DNA of 64,000 nucleotides, from NCBI GenBank assembly GCA_028688225.1, contig JAQTYQ010000006.1:62001-126000 (forward strand). The letters run 5' to 3'. The notes beneath the pieces were generated by a model, which was not told the DNA's origin, did not search any database, and was given only the letters and a program-made list of their open reading frames with translations. Below, piece after piece: positions 5,977 to 14,090 of this stretch. Source of the stretch: Opitutaceae bacterium. Its GTDB lineage: Bacteria > Verrucomicrobiota > Verrucomicrobiia > Opitutales > Opitutaceae. A program made the translations under genes and the position numbers. How positions within the stretch are numbered: the stretch's first letter is position 1; each line of letters starts with the position of its first letter.

Positions 5977-6203
5977 GAGCCCCGTCCTCCCTGCTCCATA
6001 CCCCCTTGCGCCTTGGCGTCTGCGCCTTGCTCCTTGCTCCATGCGCCTTGCTCCTGACGGCCTGTACGACCGTCCGTCTCGACCACGCCCGGCGCCTCAT
6101 GGAGCGCCCCGATTTTGCCGCCGCCCGCGCCGCCGCGCCCGAGTGGTGCCGCGATGCGCTCAAGACGATCAACCAGCTCGAATACCAGCTCGAAGCAAAA
6201 TGA
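5973..6203 (+). CDS. Small lipoprotein, o-spanin candidate, 76 aa
   Basis: The N-terminus carries a hydrophobic stretch ending in the lipobox LLLTAC at about residues 25-30, so the mature protein should be lipidated on Cys and outer-membrane bound. The rest is helical (LDHARRLMERPDFAAARAAA, LKTINQLEYQLEAK). ATGA overlaps occur at both ends (5973 and 6200). Pairing with 5806-5976 suggests spanins; the lipoprotein call is firm, the spanin role is inference. Confidence 0.55.
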   Translation: MRAPSSLLHTPLRLGVCALLLAPCALLLTACTTVRLDHARRLMERPDFAAARAAAPEWCRDALKTINQLEYQLEAK

Positions 6204-6586
6204 CATCCTCCAGCTTCACTCCCGGAGAACTCGCCGCCTTCCTCGGCATCCTGGCTTTCCTCCTTGGCATCGCCCTGGCGCTCAAACGGCTGTTGCAACG
6301 CGAGCCGCCGCTGCACCGCGAATTCGCGACGGTCGAGAGCGTCCAGAAACTTGACGGCGATCTCAGCCGGATCCGCGGCGAGGTGCATGCCGGGTTCAAG
6401 GACCTGCGCGAGGAGCGCAGCCGTTCGACCGGCAACCTGCATGAGAAGATCGAGGAGTTCGACCGGAAGAACGAGACGCGCATCGCCGAGCTGCGCTGTG
6501 AACTCAAGGACGACATCCGCGGCGTACATGATCGGGTGAACGAGGTGCTGCATGCGGTCGGCCGTCTGGAGGGAAGGCACGAATGA
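6200..6586 (+). CDS. DUF2730-like (Mu gp26-type) protein, 128 aa
   Basis: One N-terminal membrane helix (ELAAFLGILAFLLGIALALK, residues about 9-28) is followed by a long coiled coil to the end (KLDGDLSRIRGEVHAGFKDL and onward). Mu-like phages carry a DUF2730 protein of this size and layout just ahead of the terminase genes, which is where this gene lies. Overlaps with both neighbours indicate coupling. Confidence 0.6.
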   Translation: MTSSSFTPGELAAFLGILAFLLGIALALKRLLQREPPLHREFATVESVQKLDGDLSRIRGEVHAGFKDLREERSRSTGNLHEKIEEFDRKNETRIAELRCELKDDIRGVHDRVNEVLHAVGRLEGRHE

Positions 6587-6843
6587 GGACTCACCGCCAG
6601 CACCGCCTCGACCGCGTCATCGCCCGCGAACTGTTCAATTGTGGCTCCTACCTGGTGCCGGAATCGACGCTGATCGATGCCATTATGGTGCTCGGTCTGG
6701 TGCCGCGCCCGACACAGGCCGAGATCGAGGAATCGATCCGCCACCATGAGACCGAGGGCCGGCTCACCGGCGTGACGAGCGATACCGGCACGAAATGGAA
6801 ACTCAGCGATGCCGGCCGCGCCTGGTGGCACGAAAATCAATGA
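6583..6843 (+). CDS. Winged-helix phage protein, 86 aa
   Basis: Compact helical domain (LDRVIARELFNCGSYLVPES, EIEESIRHHETEGRLTGV) ending in a wing-like WKLSDAGRAWWHE. Size, pattern and position between the gp26-like gene and the small terminase match the VpaChn25_0724-type protein of Mu-like phages. Function in that family is unknown; a role in late gene control or packaging is possible. Confidence 0.5.
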   Translation: MRTHRQHRLDRVIARELFNCGSYLVPESTLIDAIMVLGLVPRPTQAEIEESIRHHETEGRLTGVTSDTGTKWKLSDAGRAWWHENQ

Positions 6844-6886
6844 TCACTTTTTCACCCGAAATTTGCGCGGTGATGAATTCGGCGCC

Positions 6887-6914
6887 CCGGCAGCCGGCTC
6901 GATCCGGCTGCCGG
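6887..6914 (+). terminator. Strong hairpin after the lysis-type gene block
   Basis: CCGGCAGCCGG (6887-6897) pairs perfectly with CCGGCTGCCGG (6904-6914) around a CTCGAT loop. The downstream tail (TCATTT) is weakly T-rich. It lies 44 bp after the stop of the winged-helix gene and probably ends that transcript. Confidence 0.55.
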
Positions 6915-6980
6915 TCATTTCTCCCGGTGCATAGCACCTGGGGTTTTGGGGTTACGAAAACCAACACGGCATGTGATGCG

Positions 6981-7010
6981 CCCGGCGGGGTTAGGGGTAG
7001 CCCCGCCGGG
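6981..7010. promoter_or_regulatory. 10-bp hairpin upstream of the terminase genes
   Basis: CCCGGCGGGG (6981-6990) and CCCCGCCGGG (7001-7010) form a perfect stem with a 10-nt loop. It is only 17 bp before the ATG of the small terminase gene, so it would sit in the 5' leader of the packaging and head transcript and could affect translation or termination. Confidence 0.5.
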
Positions 7011-7027
7011 TTCTCCGGAGGCCAGGC

Positions 7028-7537
7028 ATGAGCAAGCGGCGCGGAGATTCAAAGCTGTGGACTTTGCCGGCGCCGGTGCAGACGGAGCTCTATGCCCTGT
7101 GCAGCGGCGAGGGCGGTTATGCCGCCGGCCGGGAATGGCTGCAGCGGCAGCATGGGCTCTTGGTTCGCTCGGATGGCACCTTCTCGCGCTGGTGGGCGGC
7201 CTATCCCTTTTCGCTGCCGGCGGCCACGGATTTCGCGCAAACCTTTGAGCGCGAGCTGACGAAGCTGCCGGAGATGGAAGGCCAGGCAGACAAAATTTCC
7301 CGGCTGGGCCAGGTCGGCTTCGAGATGATGGCCTTGCGCAACCAAAATCTCGAAGGCTATGCGATGCTCAAAAAACTCCGCCTCAAGGAGGCCGAGCAAA
7401 AACTCGTCGAACGGCGGGTCGCTATTCTGGAAAAGAAAGCCGCCCAGGCGGATGCGGCGAAACAGGTGACTGACGAGCCCGATCTGACTCCGGAAGAACG
7501 CCTGCAACGGTACCGGCAAATATTCGGCGGAGGATGA
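7028..7537 (+). CDS. Small terminase subunit, Mu gp27/DUF3486-like, 169 aa
   Basis: The N-terminal region (VQTELYALCSGEGGYAAGRE then WLQRQHGLLVRSDGTFSRWW) is an HTH-type DNA-recognition segment. A long helix and coiled coil follow (MALRNQNLEGYAMLKKLRLK), then an acidic tail (EPDLTPEERLQRYRQIFGG). This is the typical layout of the Mu gp27 family. It overlaps the large terminase by ATGA and would help the packaging motor engage phage ends. A GGAG-type site lies just upstream. Confidence 0.7.
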   Translation: MSKRRGDSKLWTLPAPVQTELYALCSGEGGYAAGREWLQRQHGLLVRSDGTFSRWWAAYPFSLPAATDFAQTFERELTKLPEMEGQADKISRLGQVGFEMMALRNQNLEGYAMLKKLRLKEAEQKLVERRVAILEKKAAQADAAKQVTDEPDLTPEERLQRYRQIFGGG

Positions 7538-8982
7538 TCATGCGCAAGAAACTCATCATCTCGCCACGCGATATCCTGCTGCCTTACCAGCGCGCCTGGA
7601 GCGACGATCGCGCACGCTTCAAGGCCGGCCTCTGGTCCCGCCAGACCGGCAAGGATTTTTCCTCGGCCGAGGAAATCGTGCGCGACTGCCTGACCCGCGC
7701 CAAGACCACCTGGCTTATCGCGGCGCCTTCTGAACGCCAGAGCATCGAATCGCTCGCCAAGTGCCGCGAATGGAGCGAAGCCTATAAGCTGGCGATCACG
7801 GATGCCCGCATCGTCAATGAGTCGTCCAACCCCGAGGCGCTGCTCAAATCGAGCGAGATTATCTTTGCCAATGGCGCGCGGGTGGTCGCGGTGCCCGGCC
7901 GGCCTGATACCGTGCGCGGATTCTCGGCCAATGCGCTCCTTACGGAATTCGCATTCTTCGAGGATGACGACGCCACCTGGCGGGCCATCCTGCCCTCGAT
8001 CACCAATCCGCTCAGGGGGGGCGAAAAGAAAATCCGGATCATCTCGACGCCCAATGGCCGGCAGGGCCGGTTTTTCAAGATCATCGACGAGAATCTGCTC
8101 AATCCCGTGCCGGGCCGGAAAATGGTCTGGAGCTGCCATAAGGTCACGATCCATGAGGCCGTGCGCCTGGGATTGCCCGTGGACATCGACCAGATCCGCG
8201 AAGGCATGGATGACGCCGAAGGGTTTGCCCAGGAATTCGAATGCGAATTTCTCGACAGCAGCAACGTGCTGCTGCCTTACGATATCATCGGCCTGGCCGA
8301 GAGTGCGGAGGCCACGGAGTTCGGCGATCCCGCATTTTGGGATGTGCGCGCGGGCAATCCGGTGGTGCTGGGCATCGATTTCGGTCGCACCAATGATCCG
8401 ACGATCTGCTGGGCGCTGGAACGGATCGGCGATATTTGGTGGACGCGCGAGGTGCTGGTCCTGAAGGGCATGTCTTCACCCGCGCAGCAGACGATCCTTT
8501 CCAGCCGGATCAAACGCGCCGGCCGGGTCTGCTTCGACAACACCGGCCCCGGCATCGGCCTGGGCGATCATTTGGTGCAGGAACATGGCGAGTACGATCC
8601 GGCTGCGCATAAGTTCGGCAGGATCGAGCTCGATACGTTCACTGCGGGCTTCAAGCGGGAGATTTTCCCGAAGCTGCGGCGCGCTTTCGAGGCGCCCGTG
8701 AAACTCAGAATCCCGGTTTCAAAGGCCGTTCGTGAAGACCTCCACGAAATGCGTCAGATCGTGCGCAATGGCGAATACACCTATGCTGCTCCGCACACGG
8801 CCGAGGGTCACAGCGACCGTTGCACCGCCCTGGCATTGGCCCTGCGGGCGACAGCGGCGAGCGCCGGCCCCTTCGCCTTCCGCACCGTCCCCCTGTTTTC
8901 ACCGCCGTCCACCGCGCCCGGCCCGGACGATCTGGATGAGCCATTTGCCCGCGGTCCACGCGGCCGGGAGGTCGTGTTATGA
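7534..8982 (+). CDS. Large terminase subunit, Mu gp28-like, 482 aa
   Basis: DNA-packaging ATPase/nuclease. The early region has LLPYQRAWSDDRARFKAGLW then SRQTGKDFSS, a terminase Walker A variant. ALLTEFAFFEDDDATWRAIL contains the Walker B acidic residues. After a TWR/IISTPNG coupling motif, the nuclease half starts with VVLGIDFGRTNDPTICW, an RNase H-like first Asp. A late CFDNTGPGIGLGD region and the HSDRCTALALALRA end complete the fold. The start at 7534 overlaps the small subunit stop; ATG 7540 is an alternative. Confidence 0.85.
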   Translation: MIMRKKLIISPRDILLPYQRAWSDDRARFKAGLWSRQTGKDFSSAEEIVRDCLTRAKTTWLIAAPSERQSIESLAKCREWSEAYKLAITDARIVNESSNPEALLKSSEIIFANGARVVAVPGRPDTVRGFSANALLTEFAFFEDDDATWRAILPSITNPLRGGEKKIRIISTPNGRQGRFFKIIDENLLNPVPGRKMVWSCHKVTIHEAVRLGLPVDIDQIREGMDDAEGFAQEFECEFLDSSNVLLPYDIIGLAESAEATEFGDPAFWDVRAGNPVVLGIDFGRTNDPTICWALERIGDIWWTREVLVLKGMSSPAQQTILSSRIKRAGRVCFDNTGPGIGLGDHLVQEHGEYDPAAHKFGRIELDTFTAGFKREIFPKLRRAFEAPVKLRIPVSKAVREDLHEMRQIVRNGEYTYAAPHTAEGHSDRCTALALALRATAASAGPFAFRTVPLFSPPSTAPGPDDLDEPFARGPRGREVVL

Positions 8983-9164
8983 ATAAAGCCCGCCAAATCG
9001 TCCAGGAAGGCCGATCTCCCCTTTGTGAGGGTGAAGACCGCGGCAGCCCCGTCTCAGGCCCACAGCGTTCGTTTGCAACGGCTTTGCAAAGGCATTCCGC
9101 CGGACCTTCATCGGCGATGCATCGCTCCAGAAACCCCATTTTGGGCACGGAGGGCCTCCGATGA
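8979..9164 (+). CDS. Short doubtful gene between terminase and portal, 61 aa
   Basis: The frame is joined by ATGA overlaps to both the terminase (8979) and portal (9161) genes, which favours translation. Its sequence (SPLCEGEDRGSPVSGPQRSF...) is low in hydrophobic residues and unlike a folded domain. It may be a decayed gene or repeat-derived filler kept open by coupling. A similar odd segment occurs at 10762-10959. Confidence 0.3.
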   Translation: MNKARQIVQEGRSPLCEGEDRGSPVSGPQRSFATALQRHSAGPSSAMHRSRNPILGTEGLR

Positions 9165-10765
9165 GCGCTGATACCCCCGGATTTTCCCTGGCGCTGATCG
9201 CGGCCGACCGCCGGTCGCGGTTCGACCCCCTGCGCAATTTCGATCCCGCCCGGCTGACGCGGTACCTCGACAGTTTCCGGGCCGGCCGCTTGCGCGACCT
9301 CGCCCTGGTCATGGACGCCATCGAGGAGCGCGACGATGTGCTGGCCTCGGTCGCGCCCAAGGCCAAGTCCGCGGTCGCCCGGCATGGCTGGGAAATCCTC
9401 ACGGTCGACACCGAGGATGAAGCCGCCGCCCGGCAGGCGCAGGAGCAAAAGGCCGTCCTGGAACAATTCTATAACAACCTGCGCGTCACGAGCGCGCTCG
9501 ACCAGGACGAGTTGGGTGGCGTTTCGCTGCTGCTCCGCCAGATGATGGATGCCAAGGGCAAGCGCTATGCCGTCCATAACATTGTTTGGCAGCCGCTGGC
9601 CGGCGGCCGCTACACCGCCACCCTGTGGTTCACCCCGCTTTGGTTCTGCGAGAACTCCACCGGGCGCATGCGCTTCATCCAGGATGCCTTTGGGTACGAC
9701 GGCATCCCGATGGACCCCGGCGAGTGGCTGGTGACGCGCGGCCAGGGTGTCATGATCGCCTGCGCCGTCGCCTGGATGTTCAAGCACCTGCCGCTGCGCG
9801 ACTGGCTCATCTACAGCCAGCGCCATGGCATGCCGGGCATCGAGGGGGTAACCGATGCGGCCGAAGGCTCCCCGGAATGGGAGACCCTGGTGCGGGCCGT
9901 GCGCTCCGCCGCCTCGGACTTCAAATGGGTGCGCAACCGCAATTCCGAGATCAAGACGATCGATTTCTCCGCCCAGGGCGCGCTGCCTTATCCGCCGCTG
10001 GTCGAGCGGATGGACCGGGCGCTGGCCGCGCTCTGGCGCGGCGCCGACCTCTCGACCATCAGCGCCGGCTCCGGACAGGGGCAGGGGGCCAGCCTCCAGG
10101 GCAAGGAGGCCGATCTCATTGAGCAGGATGACGCCGCCTGGCTGAGTGAAATTCTCCAGCTCAAACTCGATCGGCTGGTCCTCGACAACGTCTTCGGCGA
10201 GGGCACGCCGGCCCTTGCCTATTTCCAGATCCGCTCGGCCAACCAGCAGAATATCGACCTCGATCTCAAGATCGACGACTTTGCGCTGCGCGCCGGGCAT
10301 CCGGTTTCGCAGAAGCAGTTTGCCGAACGCTACCAGCGGCCGCTGCCCGACCCGGAGGATGCTCTTCTGCATGCGGCCCCGGCTGCGCCGGCGGCAGATC
10401 CGGCTTTCGCCGGCCTGCCCTCCGCTTTGGCGGCGCCGGCGGCCAATGAACGGCCGCTCGGCTCCATTGGTCGCGAGGCGGCGTTCCGCGCCCATGCCGT
10501 CGAACAGCTCTCGCGCGCCCAGGCGGCCGCGCTTTCGCCCTTGATCACCCGCCTCCGGGCGATCGCGGCGCAGCCGGATGAAGATTTCAACCGTGAGCTC
10601 GCGCGCCTCAAGGCCGATCTGCCCGATCTCTACCGCACCGTGCTATCCGATCCCGCGCTGGCCGCGGCCTTCGAGGAGATCCTCGGCGCGGCCCTGGTCT
10701 CCGGCGCGGCCGAGGCCGCCCAGGCGCATCAGCCGATCAAGACGCACAAGGGGGAACGCGCATGA
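9161..10765 (+). CDS. Portal protein, Mu gp29-like (DUF935), 534 aa
   Basis: Portal of the DUF935 family. The N-terminal half has DFDP/RLTRYLDSFRAGRLRD-type sequence and IEERDDVLASVAPKAKSAVA, which in this family precedes the crown/wing region. LPLRDWLIYSQRHGMPGIEG is the characteristic 'other partner/host' segment of DUF935. Later, SAGSGQGQGASLQGKEADLI and a FQIRSANQQNIDLD region follow. The Ala-rich C-terminal 150 residues are less conserved. The protein forms the head vertex ring through which DNA is packaged. Coupled to neighbours by overlaps. Confidence 0.8.
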   Translation: MSADTPGFSLALIAADRRSRFDPLRNFDPARLTRYLDSFRAGRLRDLALVMDAIEERDDVLASVAPKAKSAVARHGWEILTVDTEDEAAARQAQEQKAVLEQFYNNLRVTSALDQDELGGVSLLLRQMMDAKGKRYAVHNIVWQPLAGGRYTATLWFTPLWFCENSTGRMRFIQDAFGYDGIPMDPGEWLVTRGQGVMIACAVAWMFKHLPLRDWLIYSQRHGMPGIEGVTDAAEGSPEWETLVRAVRSAASDFKWVRNRNSEIKTIDFSAQGALPYPPLVERMDRALAALWRGADLSTISAGSGQGQGASLQGKEADLIEQDDAAWLSEILQLKLDRLVLDNVFGEGTPALAYFQIRSANQQNIDLDLKIDDFALRAGHPVSQKQFAERYQRPLPDPEDALLHAAPAAPAADPAFAGLPSALAAPAANERPLGSIGREAAFRAHAVEQLSRAQAAALSPLITRLRAIAAQPDEDFNRELARLKADLPDLYRTVLSDPALAAAFEEILGAALVSGAAEAAQAHQPIKTHKGERA

Positions 10766-12162
10766 AATCCGCCGAAAAAATTGGCCTCGCACCGGGCTCT
10801 TGCCGGCTTTCGCCGGCCGAGGCCTTGACGTCCGAAACGTGGAGCGAGGCTGACAAGCATGCGGAGGAACTCTCCGGCCAAGGGCCGTGGAGCCCGAAAC
10901 GCCCGAGGCGTTCCGCAAGCTTCGATCATCACTATGGGCTTTGGCCCCGCTTTCTCAAGATGAAAACCATCAGTCTCTATTTCCGCCCGCTCCTCATGGC
11001 CGCCAACGAGGCCGTCACTTTCCGCTGGGTCGGAGCCGCCAATGAGCTGTCCGACGCCGGCCATTCGTGGTTTCGCCTGAGCCCTTATGGGGATTATCCG
11101 GTCAACATCGCGGAGCATGGCCGCAGGCGGCGCGTCATTCAGCGCATTGATCGCGCGGCGGCCGATGAAATGATCGCAGCCTTTAACAGCCTGGCTGGCC
11201 GCGCGGCCCGGCTGTTCCGCGGCCTGCCGGTTTATATCGGCCATCCCGATGACCCGGAATGGAAGCGGGAAAACCCCGGCATTCCGGCGCAGGCCCAGGG
11301 CCGCGTGAAAGAACTACAGGCGCGCGCCGACGGCCTCTACGGCCGCATCGCCCTCAACGCGGCCGGCGCCGCGCTCATCAGCGGCGAGGCCGCGCCCTAC
11401 GACGCGCAGAGCCCCCATTGGGGCATGATCCAGATCGCGGAAGGCATTTATCGGCCGGTGAAGCTCTTCTCCATCGGCCTTACCAACCACCCGAACATTC
11501 CCGATACGGCCATCGGCCTCAATGAGGCCGCGGCCGCGGAATCCTCCGCCACCATGAAAGAACAACTGCTCAAACTCCTCGCGGCGCTCGGTCTCACCGT
11601 CGCCGCCGACGCCGATGACGCGAAAGTGACGTCGGCCGCCAACGAAGCCCTGCTCAAGGCGCAGGCGGCCCTGGCCGCCCAGGGCGAACTCACCACCGCC
11701 AAGACCCAGCTCGCCGCTGCCGCCAACGAAAAAGCCGCGCTGCAGGGTCAGCTCGTCACCGTCACGAATGAAGCCGCGACCGCGAAGACCAGGGTCACGA
11801 CGCTGGAATCCCAGGTCGCCGCCGAGCGTGAGGCCCGCGCCGAGGCCGTGCTCACCCGCGCGGTCAATGAGGGCCGCATCGCCCAGGCCCAGCGGCCTGA
11901 ATGGAAAAGCAAGCTCATCGCCGCGCCGGATTTCGCCTCGACGGAGGGCGAGCTCGGCAAGCTCAAAAAGACCGTCAATACGCAGAGCCGCGTCGCCGAT
12001 CTGGGCGCGCGCAAGGCCGAGCAGGCCGCCTCCGCCGAGACCATCCGCGCGATTAACGATGCCGTCGCCAAAAAGCAGAAGGAGACCGGCTGCTCGCATC
12101 GCACTGCCTACCAGGCGATCCGCCAGGAGAAGCCCGAGCTGTTCGCGGCCGGCAGCGATTGA
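10762..12162 (+). CDS. Head maturation protease/scaffold, Mu protein I-like, 466 aa
   Basis: From about residue 67 (MKTISLYFRPLLMAANEAVT) the protein matches the Mu I-type protease: RLFRGLPVYIGHPDDPEW and KLFSIGLTNHPNIPDTAIGL with its Ser/His-containing segments. A long Ala-rich coiled-coil scaffold follows from about residue 265. The first 66 residues are low-complexity, so ATG 10960 (400 aa) may be the true start, although 10762 overlaps the portal stop. An internal ATG at 11554 could give the scaffold alone, as with Mu Z. Confidence 0.7.
   Translation: MKSAEKIGLAPGSCRLSPAEALTSETWSEADKHAEELSGQGPWSPKRPRRSASFDHHYGLWPRFLKMKTISLYFRPLLMAANEAVTFRWVGAANELSDAGHSWFRLSPYGDYPVNIAEHGRRRRVIQRIDRAAADEMIAAFNSLAGRAARLFRGLPVYIGHPDDPEWKRENPGIPAQAQGRVKELQARADGLYGRIALNAAGAALISGEAAPYDAQSPHWGMIQIAEGIYRPVKLFSIGLTNHPNIPDTAIGLNEAAAAESSATMKEQLLKLLAALGLTVAADADDAKVTSAANEALLKAQAALAAQGELTTAKTQLAAAANEKAALQGQLVTVTNEAATAKTRVTTLESQVAAEREARAEAVLTRAVNEGRIAQAQRPEWKSKLIAAPDFASTEGELGKLKKTVNTQSRVADLGARKAEQAASAETIRAINDAVAKKQKETGCSHRTAYQAIRQEKPELFAAGSD
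11554..12162 (+). CDS. Possible internal-start scaffold (Mu Z-like), 202 aa
   Basis: An in-frame ATG at 11554, preceded by a C/A-rich ATCCTCCGCCACC context like other starts here, marks exactly where the protease domain ends and the coiled coil (MKEQLLKLLAALGLTVAADA) begins. In Mu, gene Z is read from an internal start within gene I to make the scaffold. This is an inference from position and family precedent. Confidence 0.4.
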   Translation: MKEQLLKLLAALGLTVAADADDAKVTSAANEALLKAQAALAAQGELTTAKTQLAAAANEKAALQGQLVTVTNEAATAKTRVTTLESQVAAEREARAEAVLTRAVNEGRIAQAQRPEWKSKLIAAPDFASTEGELGKLKKTVNTQSRVADLGARKAEQAASAETIRAINDAVAKKQKETGCSHRTAYQAIRQEKPELFAAGSD

Positions 12163-12216
12163 GCCGCATCCTCCCATTGATTCCGAAACTTCGCCCAAAC
12201 TCAGCCAATTCCCACC

Positions 12217-12915
12217 ATGATTACCATCATCTCCGCGATCACGATCGCGTTTTGCCTCCTCTTCGCCGGCGCCCTGCTCGTCAGTTGGGCGCGCGGCTTT
12301 CGCCGTCGGGGCCGCCTCATCCCGGCCATCAACACGCTGCCGGGCAATGTCGGCACGTCGAAACATTCCCGCCGCTACCTGGCGTCGGCCGCCGTGGCGA
12401 CGCGCTACCTCCTGGCCAAACTCGGCGCCGATGCCGAGCATATCGCCGTCGTGGCCGCCACCAGCGACCAGCCCATTGGCGTTATGACCGACGAGGCCGC
12501 CGCCGCCGAAGATCCGATCAACGTCGAGCTGCTCGGCGTCACCGGTCGCACGCTGCCACTCGTCGCGGCCGGCGCCATCGCCACCGGGGCGGATGTCTAC
12601 CAGACGGCCGCCGGCAAGGTCGATGTGAAGCCCACCGCCGCCGGCACCTACTGGCGCATCGGCACGGCGCTCACGGCCGCGACTGCCGACGGCGATCCCA
12701 TCGAGGTCGCGACCAGCAGGCCGCGCAAGCTCATCGTCATTGCCGCGCTCGGCAATGTGAATGGCGAAATCGCCGCCCTGACCTTCACCGCGGGCGGCGC
12801 CACCGGCCCGGAAGTCGAGGCGCTCCGCGACAAGTGCGAGGAGCTGGCCGATGATGTCCGCGCCATCGCGGCCGCGTTGAACGGCGACGCCGACGTGGCG
12901 CTGGCCACCACCTAG
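12217..12915 (+). CDS. Capsid decoration protein candidate, 232 aa
   Basis: After a hydrophobic N-terminus (MITIISAITIAFCLLFAGAL), the protein contains a segment (RRYLASAAVATRYLLAKLGA, QPIGVMTDEAAAAEDPINVE, GADVYQTAAGKVDVKP) like DUF2190-type head stabilisation or decoration proteins. Position between protease/scaffold and major capsid supports this. The C-terminal helix (EVEALRDKCEELADDVRAIA) is extra. The N-terminal membrane-like segment is unusual for a virion protein. Confidence 0.5.
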   Translation: MITIISAITIAFCLLFAGALLVSWARGFRRRGRLIPAINTLPGNVGTSKHSRRYLASAAVATRYLLAKLGADAEHIAVVAATSDQPIGVMTDEAAAAEDPINVELLGVTGRTLPLVAAGAIATGADVYQTAAGKVDVKPTAAGTYWRIGTALTAATADGDPIEVATSRPRKLIVIAALGNVNGEIAALTFTAGGATGPEVEALRDKCEELADDVRAIAAALNGDADVALATT

Positions 12916-12920
12916 GCCTG

Positions 12921-12967
12921 CCTCCGCTTCACTCCCACTCCCACGATCACTCTCACATTTGATTTCC
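12921..12967 (+). repeat. C/T tract before the capsid gene
   Basis: Pyrimidine-rich leader with CTTCACTCCCACTCCCACGA-type units leading to ATG 12968 without a purine-rich ribosome site. Same style as 5321-5383. Confidence 0.6.
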
Positions 12968-13954
12968 ATGAATAAAATCCACTCCTCTCCCGCGGAGCTG
13001 TTTGCTCCGCTCGGCGTTGATCTCGGCGAAGGCCGTAATCCCGCCGGCCTGATCTGCGCGGCCAATGAGTCGCGCTTCACCGCGGGCCATTATTCCGAGC
13101 CTCTCACCGCTTACACGGTGGGCTGGAAAGACCCCGAGCAGGTCGATGCGATCCTGCAGCGCCTGTTCCCCGAGGTGCCCGTCTCGCGGCGCTTCGAATT
13201 CAAGAAGGCCGACAACGCCCAGGCCTTCCTCTCCGAGCTCGACGATATCCGCCCGATCGGCTCGCCCTTCAAGCGGGTCGAATACACGGGCTCGACGGCC
13301 AACGAGAAGACGCTCAACAAGGGCCTCACGGTGCGCATCGATCACGATCAATGCGATGACCTCGAGGCCGAGAAGACGCTCACCATCGACCGGCTGCTCC
13401 AGCGCCTGGCGCGCAATGAGCTGCGCCGCGGCATCGCCCTCCTCGAGGCCAACGATACCACCGCCGGCGCCGTCTTCAGCAAGACCACCAATCCGGACGG
13501 CTTGATCCGCGCCATGCTGGTGGCCGGCGCCAACATCACGGGCATCCGGCCCAACGTGCTCGTCTACGGAGAGGCGGCCTGGGATCTGCGGCTCGACGCC
13601 TATGAAGACCCGGCCCGCGTGCAGCCAACTAACCGGGCGGACAAGACTCCGGAGGAGCTCGCCCGCTATTTCATGGTCGACCTGGTCGAGATCGTGAAAG
13701 CCCGCTACCAGTCGAGCGCCTCCGCCAAGGCGGTCATCGTGCCCACGACCGTGTACGGCTACCTAGCCATGCAGGGTATGGGCAAGGACGATCCCAGCGC
13801 GGTCAAACGCTTCACCTCGCAATCGCGAGGTGGCCAGCGCTATGGCGTCTACGTGGTCGAACACGAGAAATTCACCGATATCTCGGTCGAGCTCTATTCG
13901 AACATTGTCGCGACCGGCCTCGGCATCGTCACGCGCACCATCACCACTTCCTAG
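12968..13954 (+). CDS. Major capsid protein, 328 aa
   Basis: Assigned from size, position after scaffold and decoration genes, and composition. Residues about 60-85 (FPEVPVSRRFEFKKADNAQA) and GLTVRIDHDQCDDLEAEKTL then RLLQRLARNELRRGIALLEA resemble the spine-helix region of Mu/HK97-like capsid proteins. Residues 185-205 (NVLVYGEAAWDLRLDAYEDP) and RGGQRYGVYVVEHEKFTDIS are late-domain segments. ATG 12968 was preferred over an upstream TTG. No close family name can be given. Confidence 0.65.
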   Translation: MNKIHSSPAELFAPLGVDLGEGRNPAGLICAANESRFTAGHYSEPLTAYTVGWKDPEQVDAILQRLFPEVPVSRRFEFKKADNAQAFLSELDDIRPIGSPFKRVEYTGSTANEKTLNKGLTVRIDHDQCDDLEAEKTLTIDRLLQRLARNELRRGIALLEANDTTAGAVFSKTTNPDGLIRAMLVAGANITGIRPNVLVYGEAAWDLRLDAYEDPARVQPTNRADKTPEELARYFMVDLVEIVKARYQSSASAKAVIVPTTVYGYLAMQGMGKDDPSAVKRFTSQSRGGQRYGVYVVEHEKFTDISVELYSNIVATGLGIVTRTITTS

Positions 13955-13978
13955 AGCGGTGATTTCTTCGAGCCTCCT

Positions 13979-13999
13979 GCCCTGAGCCTGTCGAAGGGC
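13979..13999. repeat. Intergenic GCCCTGAGCC/GAAGGGC repeat
   Basis: A 21-bp near-palindromic element (GCCCTGAGCCTGTCGAAGGG plus C) belonging to a widespread bacterial intergenic repeat type. It lies 25 bp after the capsid gene. Confidence 0.5.
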
Positions 14000-14032
14000 G
14001 CCGAGCGGGGGGCTCTTTAGAAACCATCCCGC

Positions 14033-14090
14033 CACTTTCTTCACTTTCACTCTCACTTTCACTTTTACTCTCACTTTCACCCTCACTCCC
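14033..14090 (+). repeat. C/T hexamer tract before the gp36-like gene
   Basis: About 58 bp of CTTTCA, CTCTCA and TTTTACT units lead directly into the GTG start at 14091, with no Shine-Dalgarno sequence. It is the longest tract of its kind with 5321-5383. Confidence 0.75.

Noticed and set aside
5336-6580. Long leftward open frame opposite the lysis block
   Set aside because: A GC-rich antisense shadow; the rightward genes have anchors, a lipobox and ATGA overlaps.
8705-10495. 596-codon leftward open frame
   Set aside because: Antisense shadow of terminase and portal genes, with low-complexity composition.
11314-13080. 588-codon leftward open frame
   Set aside because: Gly/Arg-rich antisense shadow of protease, decoration and capsid genes.
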